The notes beneath the pieces are model-generated. The model saw nothing but the letters and a program-made list of their open reading frames with translations. It was not told the origin of the DNA and ran no database searches. A DNA stretch of 64,000 nucleotides from Streptomyces sp. H27-C3 (GTDB lineage: Bacteria; Actinomycetota; Actinomycetes; Streptomycetales; Streptomycetaceae), in assembly GCF_030063415.1 (NCBI RefSeq), contig NZ_JASITA010000010.1, positions 148,366 to 212,365 of the forward strand, in the 5' to 3' direction. Below are positions 41,830 through 51,045 of the stretch, piece by piece. Positions within the stretch are counted from its first letter, which is position 1; every line of letters starts with the position of its first letter. The position numbers were made by a program, and so were the translations under genes.

Positions 41830-44586
41830 ATGGCCGCACGCAACGGCCGCCCGCGCTCGGTTCTGAGGATGAGAACCCTCGCGGGCCAGGTCTTCCTCCT
41901 CCAGTTGGCGATCGTGGTGCTGCTCGTCGCCGCCGCCATGGCCGCGCTCGTGCTGCAGTCGCGGGCCGACAGTGAGAGAGAGGCCCGCAACCGGTCGGTC
42001 GCCGTGGCCGAGACCTTCGCGAACGCGCCCGGCATCGAGGAAGCTCTGGAGAGCACCGACCCGACCAAGGTGCTCCAGCCCCGGGCCGAAGAGGCCCGTA
42101 AACGCTCCAAGGTCGACTTCATCGTCGTACTGAACCCGGACGGAATCCGCTACACCCACCCGCTGACGGACCGGATCGGCAAGAAGTTCGTCGGCGATGT
42201 GAAGCCCGCGCTGGCCGGCGGCGTCGTCACCGAGAAGATCACCGGGACCATCGGCCCCCTCGTGCAGGCCGTGGTGCCGGTCGTCGGCCGTGACGGCACC
42301 GTCGTGGGCCTGGTGTCCGCCGGGATCACCATCGAGCGCGTGAGCGGCGTGGTCGAGGACCAGTTCCCGCTGCTGTTCGGCTCCGCCGGGGCGATCCTGC
42401 TCCTCACCATGGGCGGGACGGCGCTGGTGAGCAGGCGACTGCGCCGCCAGACCCACGGCCTCGGCCCCACCGAGATGACCCGGATGTACGAGCACCACGA
42501 CGCCGTCCTGCATGCCGTGCGGGAAGGGGTGCTCATTGTCGGCGGCGACGCCCGACTGCTGCTCGCCAACGACGAGGCGCGCCGACTGCTCGGCCTGCCG
42601 GCCGACATCGAAGGGCGGGCGGTCACCGAGCTGGGGCTCGATCCGATCATCACCGCGCTGCTGGTCTCGGGGAGGATCGCGACCGACGAAGTACACCCCG
42701 TCGGCGACCGCCTGCTCGCCCTCAACCAGCGCTCGACGGACCAGGGCGGCGGACCGGCCGGCAGCGTCACGACCCTGCGCGACACCACCGAGCTCCAGGC
42801 GCTCACCGGCACCGTCGGCCTGACCAGGGGGCGCCTGAGGCTGCTGTACGACGCAGGGACCGAGATCGGCACCACCCTCGACGTCGTGCGCACCTGCGAG
42901 GAACTGGCCGAATTCGCCGCGGCCCGCTTCGCCGACTTCGCCACCGTCGATGTCGTGGAGACCGTGCTGCGCGGCGAGGAGCCGACGGTCATGAGCGCGG
43001 GCGTCGAGATGCGCCGTACGGCCTTCAGCGGCGCCCCCGGGGACACCGGGCTCTACCCGCTCGATTCGGTGATCCGCTTCGTGTCGACCACCCCCATGGG
43101 GTCCGGCCTGCTCAGCGGCGAGGCGGTACTCGAAGCGGATCTGCTGACCTTCTCCGGCTGGCAGCAGCAGCACCCCGAACGGGCCCGGCAGCTCGTCGAG
43201 TACGGAATCCACTCGATGATCGCGGTTCCGCTGCGCGCCCGCGGGGTGATCCTGGGCGTGGCGATGCTCTGGCGCTCGGCGAAGCCCGAGCCGTTCGAGG
43301 AAGAGGACCTGTCGCTCGCCGAGGAAATGGTCTCCCGAGCCGCGGTCAGCATCGACAACGCCCGCCGCTACACCCGGGAACACACCATGGCGGTGACGCT
43401 CCAGCGCAGCCTGCTGCCACGCGTCCTGCCCGAGCAGAACGCCATCGACGTCGCCTACCGCTACCTGCCCGCGCACGCCGGGCGCGGCGGGCTCGGCGGA
43501 GTCGGTGGGGACTGGTTCGACATCATCCCGCTGCCCGGTGCCCGCGTCGCGCTCGTGGTCGGCGACGTCGTGGGGCACGGATTGCACGCCGCCGCCACCA
43601 TGGGGCGGCTGCGCACGGCGGTCCACAACTTCTCCACCCTGGACCTGCCGCCCGACGAGCTCCTGTGGCACCTCGACGAACTGGTCGCCCGGATCGACCA
43701 GGACGAGGCGGTCGACAGCGCCGGAGCGGGAGTCACCGGCGCCACCTGCCTCTACGCGATCTACGATCCGGCGTCCGGACGCTGCACCATGGCGCGGGCC
43801 GGCCACCCCCAGCCGGTGATCGTCCACCCGGACGGCACCGTGATATTCGCCGATGTGCCCGGCGGCCCACCGCTGGGGCTCGGCGGCCTGCCCTTCGAGA
43901 CCCTGCAGGTGCAGCTGCCCGAGGGCAGCCGACTGGTGCTCTACACGGACGGGCTCGTCGAGGGCCAGCACCGCGACATCGAGGAGGGGCTGACCCTGCT
44001 CCGCCGCACCCTCGCCGACCACGCCGAGCGGGACCCCGAGGAGACCTGCGAGGCGGTCCTGAGTGCGCTCGTGCCCGAGCGCGCCCGTGACGACATCGCG
44101 CTGCTCGTCGGCCGCACCCGCAGGCTGGACGCCGCGAACGTGGCCGACTGGGACGTGCCCTCCGACCCCGCGGCGGTGTCCAAGGTCCGGGCAGACGTGT
44201 CCCGCACACTGGCCGATTGGGGCCTGTCGGAAGAGGCGTTCACCACCGAGCTGATCCTCAGTGAGCTCGTCACCAACGCCATCCGCTACGCCACAGGCCC
44301 CATCCGCGTACGACTGATCCATGACCGCTCGCTGACCTGCGAGGTCTCCGACCACAGCAGCACATCGCCGCATCTGCGCCAGGCGGCCACCATGGACGAG
44401 GGGGGCCGCGGGCTGTTCCTCGTCGCCCAGTTCGCCGCCCGGTGGGGTACCCGCTATACCGACGACGGCAAGGTCATCTGGACGGAACAGACCCTGCCGG
44501 CCGTCCCGCAGCCCGACAGCCGCCCGGTGGGTGACCCCGACACGGCGCCGCTGAGTCGCGCGCCGCGCCACCCGTGCGCATCCTGA
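41830..44586 (+). CDS. Membrane-bound sensor SpoIIE phosphatase with HATPase domain
   Basis: A 918-residue multidomain protein. Two membrane helices (about 22-42 and 185-205) bracket an extracytoplasmic sensor like those of CitA/DcuS. Then come a PAS-like region (about 215-325, YEHHDAVLHAVREG), a GAF domain (345-510), a PP2C SpoIIE-type phosphatase (517-760; GGDWFD, VGDVVGHG, YTDGLVEG, DDIALLV) and a C-terminal HATPase (775-900; ELILSELVTNAIRYA). It would dephosphorylate an anti-anti-sigma protein while its own kinase-like domain acts in the opposite direction. Start ATG 41830. Confidence 0.92.
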   Translation: MAARNGRPRSVLRMRTLAGQVFLLQLAIVVLLVAAAMAALVLQSRADSEREARNRSVAVAETFANAPGIEEALESTDPTKVLQPRAEEARKRSKVDFIVVLNPDGIRYTHPLTDRIGKKFVGDVKPALAGGVVTEKITGTIGPLVQAVVPVVGRDGTVVGLVSAGITIERVSGVVEDQFPLLFGSAGAILLLTMGGTALVSRRLRRQTHGLGPTEMTRMYEHHDAVLHAVREGVLIVGGDARLLLANDEARRLLGLPADIEGRAVTELGLDPIITALLVSGRIATDEVHPVGDRLLALNQRSTDQGGGPAGSVTTLRDTTELQALTGTVGLTRGRLRLLYDAGTEIGTTLDVVRTCEELAEFAAARFADFATVDVVETVLRGEEPTVMSAGVEMRRTAFSGAPGDTGLYPLDSVIRFVSTTPMGSGLLSGEAVLEADLLTFSGWQQQHPERARQLVEYGIHSMIAVPLRARGVILGVAMLWRSAKPEPFEEEDLSLAEEMVSRAAVSIDNARRYTREHTMAVTLQRSLLPRVLPEQNAIDVAYRYLPAHAGRGGLGGVGGDWFDIIPLPGARVALVVGDVVGHGLHAAATMGRLRTAVHNFSTLDLPPDELLWHLDELVARIDQDEAVDSAGAGVTGATCLYAIYDPASGRCTMARAGHPQPVIVHPDGTVIFADVPGGPPLGLGGLPFETLQVQLPEGSRLVLYTDGLVEGQHRDIEEGLTLLRRTLADHAERDPEETCEAVLSALVPERARDDIALLVGRTRRLDAANVADWDVPSDPAAVSKVRADVSRTLADWGLSEEAFTTELILSELVTNAIRYATGPIRVRLIHDRSLTCEVSDHSSTSPHLRQAATMDEGGRGLFLVAQFAARWGTRYTDDGKVIWTEQTLPAVPQPDSRPVGDPDTAPLSRAPRHPCAS

Positions 44587-44590
44587 GGGT

Positions 44591-47143
44591 GTGACCTGGC
44601 ACGGCGCGACCCGGCCCACCCCCCTCGGCGAGCCCGGGGGCGCGGAAGGCAAGGCGGACGGCGGACGGGTGCCGGACGAGCTGTCCCTGGTGCTCGCGCA
44701 GGCCGTGGTGAGCGCGACCGAGTCCGCCGGAGGGTACGCAGGCGGCGTCTATCTGCGCTCCCCGACACCGGGCCTGCTGCGGCTGGCGGTGCTCGCAGGG
44801 CTGCCGGGCCGGCTGTTCCGCCCCTGGTGGCGCATGCATGTGAACCGGCCGTTCCCGGTGGCCGAGGCCTATCGCTCGGGCCGCCCGGTGTACCTCGCCG
44901 ACGCCGAGGAGGCCATGCGGCGCTTCCCGCAGCTGATGGCCGGCCTGCCGTTCCCCTTCGGGTCGATGTACGTGCCGATCGTCAGCGGCCACACCCGGGT
45001 GGGGGTCCTGGTCGTGCTGCGCCCGGCCACTCCCGGGGAGCCGGTCGCCCCGCCCGACCGCCACCGGCTCCAGCACGTCGCCCAGCGGCTCGGCACCGCC
45101 CTCGCGGAGCTGGGTTCCGACGGTACGGCGGCCGAGTGGGACGGTGACCCGCTGCCCGTGCAACTGCCGGCCGTCACCGCCATGCCCGTACGGATCGGCC
45201 ACTTCGACTGGGACCTCGACAGCGGCGCAGTGACCGCGGACGAAGAACTGCACGCGATCCTCGACAGCGGGCCCGCGGATTTCCCGGGCACCATCGACGC
45301 CCTGGCGGCGCGGCTGGCACCGGAGGACGTGTACGGACTGTGGGCCCTGGCCAGGCAGGCGGTCGGTTCGCAGGCGCTGGTCATGCGCAGGATGCGGCTG
45401 CGCGGGCCCGACGGCCGGTCGCATCTGCTTGAGCTCACGGGCCGCTGGGCCCACTCGCCCGGCGGCGGCCCCGACGGCGGCGCGGCGAGTCACCTCACCG
45501 GATTCCTGGTGGACCTCGGCGCAGGGCCGATCGTCGCGGAGGCCGCCGACCGGCTCCCGCGCGGCATTTTCTCCCTGGACCGGCTCGGCCGGATCACCTA
45601 CGTCAACCACCTGGCTGAGCAACTCCTCGGACGCGCCCGCGAGCAGCTCGTCGGCCGCATCCTGTGGGAGGTCCTGCCGTGGTTCGGGCACCCCGCCCAC
45701 GAGGACCACCACCGCGCGGCGCTGCTCTCCGACGCGCCCGTGCACTTCCTCGCCCGCCGCACCCCCAAGGAGTGGCTGTCGGTGTCCATGTACCCGGGCC
45801 ACGACGGAGTGACGATCACCCTTGCCGCCACCGACCGCCCCGCCTACGCGCCGGGGTCGGTCGTCACGCCGGGCGTGGGACTGGGTTCCCCGGCCGACCG
45901 CTCCGCCGCGCTGTACCGGCCGGTCGCCCTGGCCATCGCACTGACGGAGGCCGTCACCGCCCGCCAGGTGTCCGCCGTGGTCACCGAGGAACTGCTGCCT
46001 GCCTTCGGTGGCCGGCAGCTGGCGATCTACCTGATGAGCGAGCGACATCTCTACCTGGCGTGGGAGACCGGTTTTCCACAGGGCTTCCTGGACCGCTTCG
46101 ACGGGGTCGGCCTCGACGCCCACATCCCCGGGGTGGAGACACTGACCTCGGGCCGCCCCATCTTCTTCGAGTCCATGGAGCGCCTGGCCGCCGCCTACCC
46201 CGGCATCCCCATCGACGCCGATGTCGGCGCCCGGGCCTTCCTCCCGCTGATCGCCTCCGGACGGCCCGTCGGCACGTGCATCCTCGGCTTCGACCAGCCG
46301 CGGGGCTTCAGCCCCGAGGAGCGCACGGTCCTCACCGCCCTCGCGGGGCTCATCGCGCAGGCCCTCCAGCGGGCCCAGCGCTACGACACCGAGGCCGCGC
46401 TGGCCCGTGGCCTGCAGGATGCCCTGCTGCCGCACCGGCTGCCCGTGGTCGAGGGCGTCGACACCGTCGGACGCTACCTCTCAGGCACCCAGGGCATGGA
46501 TGTCGGCGGCGACTGGTACGACGTCGTCGAAACCGGCCGGGGACTGGCCCTGGTCATCGGGGACGTCCAGGGGCACGGCATCCCGGCAGCCGCGACCATG
46601 GGCCAACTGCGCAGCGCGGTAAGGGCCTTCGCCCTGAGTGGGCACGATCCGCAAGAGGTGATGAGCGGCACCAACCGGCTGCTCATCGACCTTGACCCCG
46701 GCCAGTTCGCCAGCTGCTGCTACATCGTCCTCGACCCCGCCACGGGCATCACGCAAGCCGTCCGGGCCGGGCATCCGCAGCCCGTGCTGCGCCACCCCGA
46801 CGGCACGGTCGAGGTACTCGATCTGCCCGGCGGCATTGTGCTGGGGGTGGACGCCACGGCGACCTACCCGGTCACCGAACTGCGTCTCGGCCCCGGGGCG
46901 ATACTGGCCCTGTTCACCGACGGCCTGATCGAGCAGGCGGGAGTCGACATCGATCTGGGCATCGAGTGGCTGCGCAGCACGATCGCGTGCGTGGGCCCGG
47001 CGCCGCTCGCCGACATCGCGGACCGGGTGATCGGGGAGGCGAAGCGGGCGGCCGACCGCCCCGACGACATCGCCCTCCTGCTCGCCGCCCGCTGGACGGA
47101 CGGGCTTCCCCCGGCGTCGTGGAGCCGCGCCCGCCCTCGTTGA
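44591..47143 (+). CDS. Cytosolic GAF-PAS SpoIIE phosphatase
   Basis: An 850-residue protein without membrane helices. A GAF domain (about 25-180) and two PAS-like domains (190-315 and 318-425) precede a second GAF (440-600) and a C-terminal PP2C (610-840; GGDWYD, IGDVQGHG, FTDGLIEQ, DDIALLL). All phosphatase acidic residues are present. GTG 44591 lies 4 bp after the previous stop with GAGGG upstream, so the two phosphatases form one transcription unit and probably integrate different signals. Confidence 0.92.
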   Translation: MTWHGATRPTPLGEPGGAEGKADGGRVPDELSLVLAQAVVSATESAGGYAGGVYLRSPTPGLLRLAVLAGLPGRLFRPWWRMHVNRPFPVAEAYRSGRPVYLADAEEAMRRFPQLMAGLPFPFGSMYVPIVSGHTRVGVLVVLRPATPGEPVAPPDRHRLQHVAQRLGTALAELGSDGTAAEWDGDPLPVQLPAVTAMPVRIGHFDWDLDSGAVTADEELHAILDSGPADFPGTIDALAARLAPEDVYGLWALARQAVGSQALVMRRMRLRGPDGRSHLLELTGRWAHSPGGGPDGGAASHLTGFLVDLGAGPIVAEAADRLPRGIFSLDRLGRITYVNHLAEQLLGRAREQLVGRILWEVLPWFGHPAHEDHHRAALLSDAPVHFLARRTPKEWLSVSMYPGHDGVTITLAATDRPAYAPGSVVTPGVGLGSPADRSAALYRPVALAIALTEAVTARQVSAVVTEELLPAFGGRQLAIYLMSERHLYLAWETGFPQGFLDRFDGVGLDAHIPGVETLTSGRPIFFESMERLAAAYPGIPIDADVGARAFLPLIASGRPVGTCILGFDQPRGFSPEERTVLTALAGLIAQALQRAQRYDTEAALARGLQDALLPHRLPVVEGVDTVGRYLSGTQGMDVGGDWYDVVETGRGLALVIGDVQGHGIPAAATMGQLRSAVRAFALSGHDPQEVMSGTNRLLIDLDPGQFASCCYIVLDPATGITQAVRAGHPQPVLRHPDGTVEVLDLPGGIVLGVDATATYPVTELRLGPGAILALFTDGLIEQAGVDIDLGIEWLRSTIACVGPAPLADIADRVIGEAKRAADRPDDIALLLAARWTDGLPPASWSRARPR

Positions 47144-47183
47144 TCGATTGGCGGGGCCGGACGGCCGGGCTTAGCGTCGATGG

Positions 47184-47203
47184 AGTGAACGATCACGTTC
47201 ACT
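47184..47203. promoter_or_regulatory. TetR-type operator upstream of the DHA2 exporter
   Basis: AGTGAACGATCACGTTCACT is a 20-bp site with perfect 8-bp arms and a 4-bp spacer, 22 bp before the exporter start. This is the typical size and position of a TetR-family repressor site. No tetR gene is present in the window. Confidence 0.65.
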
Positions 47204-47225
47204 GCCGACTGGAGACGAGCACCCC

Positions 47226-48812
47226 ATGACGGGATCTCATCCGACCCCTGTGAAGACCGCCGACACACCTGGGCGGGGCAGCGGTATCGCACTCCTCGTC
47301 ATCGCTTCGTGCCAGCTGATGGTGGTCCTCGACATCACCATCGTGAACATCGCCCTCCCACACATCCAGACCTCGCTGGGCTTCTCCACCGAGAACCTGT
47401 CCTGGGTGATCAACGCCTACACGCTGACCTTCGGTGGTCTGCTGCTGCTCGGCGGGCGACTGGGCGACATCCTCGGCCGGCGCCGGGTCTTCATCTTCGG
47501 TGTCCTGCTCTTCGTCTTCGCCTCCCTGCTCGGCGGTCTCTCGCAGGAATCGTGGCAGTTGCTCGCGGCGCGCTCCTTGCAGGGCGTCGGTGGCGCCATC
47601 GCCTCGCCCACCGCCCTCGCGCTGATCACCACGACCTTCCGCGAAGGACCCGAGCGCAACAGGGCGTTCGGTGTGTTCGCCGCCGTCTCGGCCGGCGGCA
47701 GCGCGATCGGTCTGCTAGCGGGCGGGCTGCTCGTGGAATGGCTCGACTGGCGCTGGATCCTCTTCGTCAATGTGCCCATCGGCCTGCTGATCGCGGTGGT
47801 GACACCCCGGTACATCCGGGAGTCGGAACGCCGCTCGGGGCATTTCGACATCGCTGGCGCGCTCACTTCCACCCTGGGCATGGTGTTGCTCGTGTACGGC
47901 TTCATCCGCGCCTCGGAGGACGGCTGGAGCGACAGCGTGACGGTCGCGGCATTCGTGGCGGCCGTGGTGCTTCTCGGCGCGTTCATCGCGGTCGAGAGCC
48001 GGTCGAAGCAGCCCATCACCCCGCTGTGGATGTTCCGCGACCGCAACCGCGCCGGTGTCTACGCGATGATGCTGAGTCTGGCCGCGGCGATGTTCGGGAT
48101 GTTCTTCTTCCTGACGCTCTTCGTCCAGAACATCCTGGACTTCAGTCCGCTGCGGGCCGGCCTCGCCTTCCTGCCGGTGAGCGTGATCATCGCCGCCGGT
48201 GCGGGACTCGCCTCGCAATTGCTGCCCAAGTGGGGCCCCAAGCCCTTCATGGTGGTGGGCGCGGTCCTGGCAGCCGTGGGACTCGGCTGGTTGACGCTTA
48301 CCGATGTCGACAGCTCGTACCTGGGCAGCATCCTCGGACCGATACTGGTCTTCGGCTTCGGCATGGGTATGCAGTTCGTCTCCCTGACGCTGATGGCCGT
48401 GTCGGGTGTCTCGTCGAGCGACTCGGGGGCGGCCTCCGGGATCCTCAACGCCACCCAGCAGGTGGGCGGTTCGCTCGGCCTGTCCATTCTGGTCACGGTC
48501 TTCGGCACGGCCAGCCGCAACGAGGCGACCGATCAGGTCCCCCGGTTCATGGCGGACGCGACCCCGGCCCAGCTGCTGGAGTTCCGCAGGACCGGGCAGC
48601 TCCCGGCGCACTGGGGCGACCAGGTACTGGCGTCGGGTGTGTCGAGCGCGTTCGTGGTCGCGGCCATTTTCGCCGTCGTCGCCGCGCTGGTCGCCCTGCT
48701 GGTCATCCAGGTGCGCCCCGCCGACCTGGAACGTCTCCAGGGCAGCGGGGCGCACGAAGCCCCTGCTCAAGGGCCGGGGCCGCGGATCGTAGGGCCTACG
48801 GCCGGGCGATGA
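47226..48812 (+). CDS. DHA2-family MFS multidrug exporter
   Basis: A 528-residue transporter of the 14-helix drug:proton antiporter group. It shows WVINAYTLTFGGLLLLGGRLGDILGRRRVF (motif A) near residues 60-90 and GSAIGLLAGGLLVEWLDWRWIFFVNVP-like motif C. The start ATG 47226 is preceded by GGAGACGAG. It exports a hydrophobic drug or metabolite; the substrate is unknown. A strong TetR operator overlaps the promoter region. Confidence 0.9.
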   Translation: MTGSHPTPVKTADTPGRGSGIALLVIASCQLMVVLDITIVNIALPHIQTSLGFSTENLSWVINAYTLTFGGLLLLGGRLGDILGRRRVFIFGVLLFVFASLLGGLSQESWQLLAARSLQGVGGAIASPTALALITTTFREGPERNRAFGVFAAVSAGGSAIGLLAGGLLVEWLDWRWILFVNVPIGLLIAVVTPRYIRESERRSGHFDIAGALTSTLGMVLLVYGFIRASEDGWSDSVTVAAFVAAVVLLGAFIAVESRSKQPITPLWMFRDRNRAGVYAMMLSLAAAMFGMFFFLTLFVQNILDFSPLRAGLAFLPVSVIIAAGAGLASQLLPKWGPKPFMVVGAVLAAVGLGWLTLTDVDSSYLGSILGPILVFGFGMGMQFVSLTLMAVSGVSSSDSGAASGILNATQQVGGSLGLSILVTVFGTASRNEATDQVPRFMADATPAQLLEFRRTGQLPAHWGDQVLASGVSSAFVVAAIFAVVAALVALLVIQVRPADLERLQGSGAHEAPAQGPGPRIVGPTAGR

Positions 48813-49437
48813 AGTAGTCGATGACCACACCGATGGGACTGTTCCAGTCGATGTGCGCACGTACCGAGATCACCCGTTCTCGGGGGCGACGTTGTAGACG
48901 AGGTAGCGCGCGTTGCCGACGAACTTGCCGCCGCTCGCGGTCGGGCCCTCGCTGACCGGCACGAAGGCGCGGGTGTTCGCGGTGTACGTGGAGGAGGTGA
49001 GGTCGAACCGTACGAACCCGTTCCACAGGCCCCAGTTGTGCCGGTACGTGTAGCCCAAGCCCGAGAGTTCCTCGGGGCGCACGCCTTGTGGAGACATCGG
49101 TGGTACCGGTGTTGGATGCGCCGAGGTAGACGTAACTCCCCTGCACCCAACCATTCAGAGTGTAGGCGGAGTTCGGCTTGACGGTGATCGTCTGGGAGCA
49201 CTTGGCGTTGTCGCTGCCTGCCGGGGTGGCCTTGAGGGCGGACGTATGACCGTGGGCGGGGGAGCCGACGGTGGCTCCGCTGCCTCCCGTACAGCTCCAG
49301 GCGTGGAGGCCCGCCTCAAAACCGCCGTTGCGGGCGAGTTCGGTGTCGGCCGCTCCCGCGGGAGAAGCGGTGGCGACAAGTCCACCCAGTGCGAGGCAGG
49401 CCGCCGACAGGGCGGCCATAAGTCTGGTGCGGTCCAC
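48796..49437 (-). pseudogene. Chimeric secreted-protein pseudogene
   Basis: From GTG 49437 a signal peptide and carbohydrate-binding-module-like start are readable (LVATASPAGAADTELARNGG, FEAGLHAWSCTGG), ending near 49085. Sequence then continues in another frame as a different protein (SGLGYTYRHNWGLWNGFVRFD, NARYLVYNVAPENG). A second frame change near 48876 leads to SVRAHIDWNSPIGVVIDYF and the stop. The first part resembles the N-terminal module of chitinase-like enzymes. Two gene remnants were joined by a deletion and then shifted. Confidence 0.65.
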
Positions 49438-49622
49438 AACTGCCTCCGGGGCATGCGGGAACGGTGCGCCCAAGATGGTCCAGACAATAGGGTTGTCAAG
49501 GCATCGCGCGCACGACTGCCGCCCCACACGCCCCGAGCGATGAACACCGCCCCATTGCCCCCCGTATATCTGGGCGGCCCCTGCGGACATGTACGGGCCT
49601 CGCAGGCAGGGGAGGCATGTTC

Positions 49623-50924
49623 ATGGCCGGCAGCAATGTCACCGCACTCTTCCGCGCGTCCACCGCGCACAGCCCTTCGTACTTCACCTTGAACCGGGCA
49701 GGGGCGGGTGGGACCGGCGAAATCACCGACTTCTGCATACCCTGCAACCCGTACTTCCCCACCCCCGCGATGTTCGCGGAACTCGGCAGCCGCATACGCG
49801 AAATACTGACGTACTACCCGAGCGGCGCGGACACCATCACGGCCGAGCTGTGCCAGGTGCTCGGTCTCAACCCGCAGACCGTCGCCATGGGGAACGGCTC
49901 CACGGAACTCATCACGTGGATCGACCATTTGCTGGTCCACGAGTCACTGGCCGTGCCCGTACCCACCTTCGGCCGGTGGACCGACCAGCCCATGGAGACC
50001 GGCAAACGCGTCGACATGTTCCTGCTGAGAGAGGACCACGGCTTCGGCCTCGATCCGGACTCGTTCGTGCGGTTCGTCCGGACCCGCGGCTCCCGCGTGG
50101 CGGTCATCTGCAACCCCAACAACCCCGACGGCGGGTACCTGCCGAAACAACAGGTCATCGCGCTGCTCGACGCGCTCCAGGACCTCGATCTGGTGATCGT
50201 CGACGAGTCCTTCCTGGAATTCGCGGACGCCGAACCCGCACCGAGCGTCGCCGCCGAAGCCGTACTGCGCACGAACGTGATCGTGCTGCGCAGTCTGGGC
50301 AAGAACTTCGGACTGCACGGCGTGCGATTCGGCTACCTGGTGTCGAATCCGGGGCTCGCCGGGAGAGTACGCGCCGCACTACCCAAATGGAATCTCAACT
50401 CCTTCGCGGAAACAGTGGTGTTCATGCTCAAGGAACACCGCCAGGAGTACACCGACAGCCTGCTGTGCTCGCGCCGCGACCGGGCGGCGATGACCTGGCG
50501 CCTCTCCACCCTGCCGGGCCTGACCGTCTACCCCTCGCAGGGCAACTTCGTGTACGTACGGCTGCCGGAGGGAACCGACGGCGCCGTCCTGCGCGACCGG
50601 CTGCTCACCGAGCACAGGGTGCTGGTGCGCGACTGCGCCAACAAGGTCGGCAGCTCCAGCCGTTTTCTGCGGCTCGTGGTGCGACCCCAACAGGACGTGG
50701 ACCGGCTGCAGTCAGCACTGGAACAGGTGCTGCATGGGCAGCCCGCGCAGGCGTACGCGCCGACAGTGACCCCCACTCCCGACTGGCAGCAGACGGCATC
50801 CGCCGGTGGCCTCGCACCGGTGCGCCCGCAGGGGCAGCCCCCGAGCGCCGCGCTGCCCGGGGCGATCGGGCTCGGCTACACCTCGGGAACCGCGGCGGTC
50901 GATCGCCTGGTCGCCCGCGTCTGA
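49623..50924 (+). CDS. PLP-dependent aminotransferase (class I/II, histidinol-phosphate type)
   Basis: A 433-residue fold-type I enzyme. Landmarks are YYPSGADTITAEL near 64-76, NPNNPDGG near 165, the Asp of IVDESF and the Schiff-base Lys227 in SLGKNFGLHGVRFGY. The C terminus has an extra Pro/Gln-rich tail and PGAIGLGYTSGTAAVDRLV. The closest overall pattern is histidinol-phosphate or threonine-phosphate (CobD-like) enzymes; the substrate is open. ATG 49623 has GGGGAGG eight bases upstream; ATG 49617 is in frame but too close to it. Confidence 0.82.
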   Translation: MAGSNVTALFRASTAHSPSYFTLNRAGAGGTGEITDFCIPCNPYFPTPAMFAELGSRIREILTYYPSGADTITAELCQVLGLNPQTVAMGNGSTELITWIDHLLVHESLAVPVPTFGRWTDQPMETGKRVDMFLLREDHGFGLDPDSFVRFVRTRGSRVAVICNPNNPDGGYLPKQQVIALLDALQDLDLVIVDESFLEFADAEPAPSVAAEAVLRTNVIVLRSLGKNFGLHGVRFGYLVSNPGLAGRVRAALPKWNLNSFAETVVFMLKEHRQEYTDSLLCSRRDRAAMTWRLSTLPGLTVYPSQGNFVYVRLPEGTDGAVLRDRLLTEHRVLVRDCANKVGSSSRFLRLVVRPQQDVDRLQSALEQVLHGQPAQAYAPTVTPTPDWQQTASAGGLAPVRPQGQPPSAALPGAIGLGYTSGTAAVDRLVARV

Positions 50925-51045
50925 CACACCCCGCGCAGCACCTGCGCGACCGACTCCCGAAAGACCGAACAAGACGGCTGCGGCGCACGTACTTGACGTA
51001 CAAGCAAGCCGGAACCAATGGCACCACGGACCAAGGACGGACGAG

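Noticed and set aside
41632..44652. A 1006-codon open frame antisense to the first SpoIIE phosphatase
   Set aside because: It is a shadow frame. The plus strand has clear domains and normal third-position bias.
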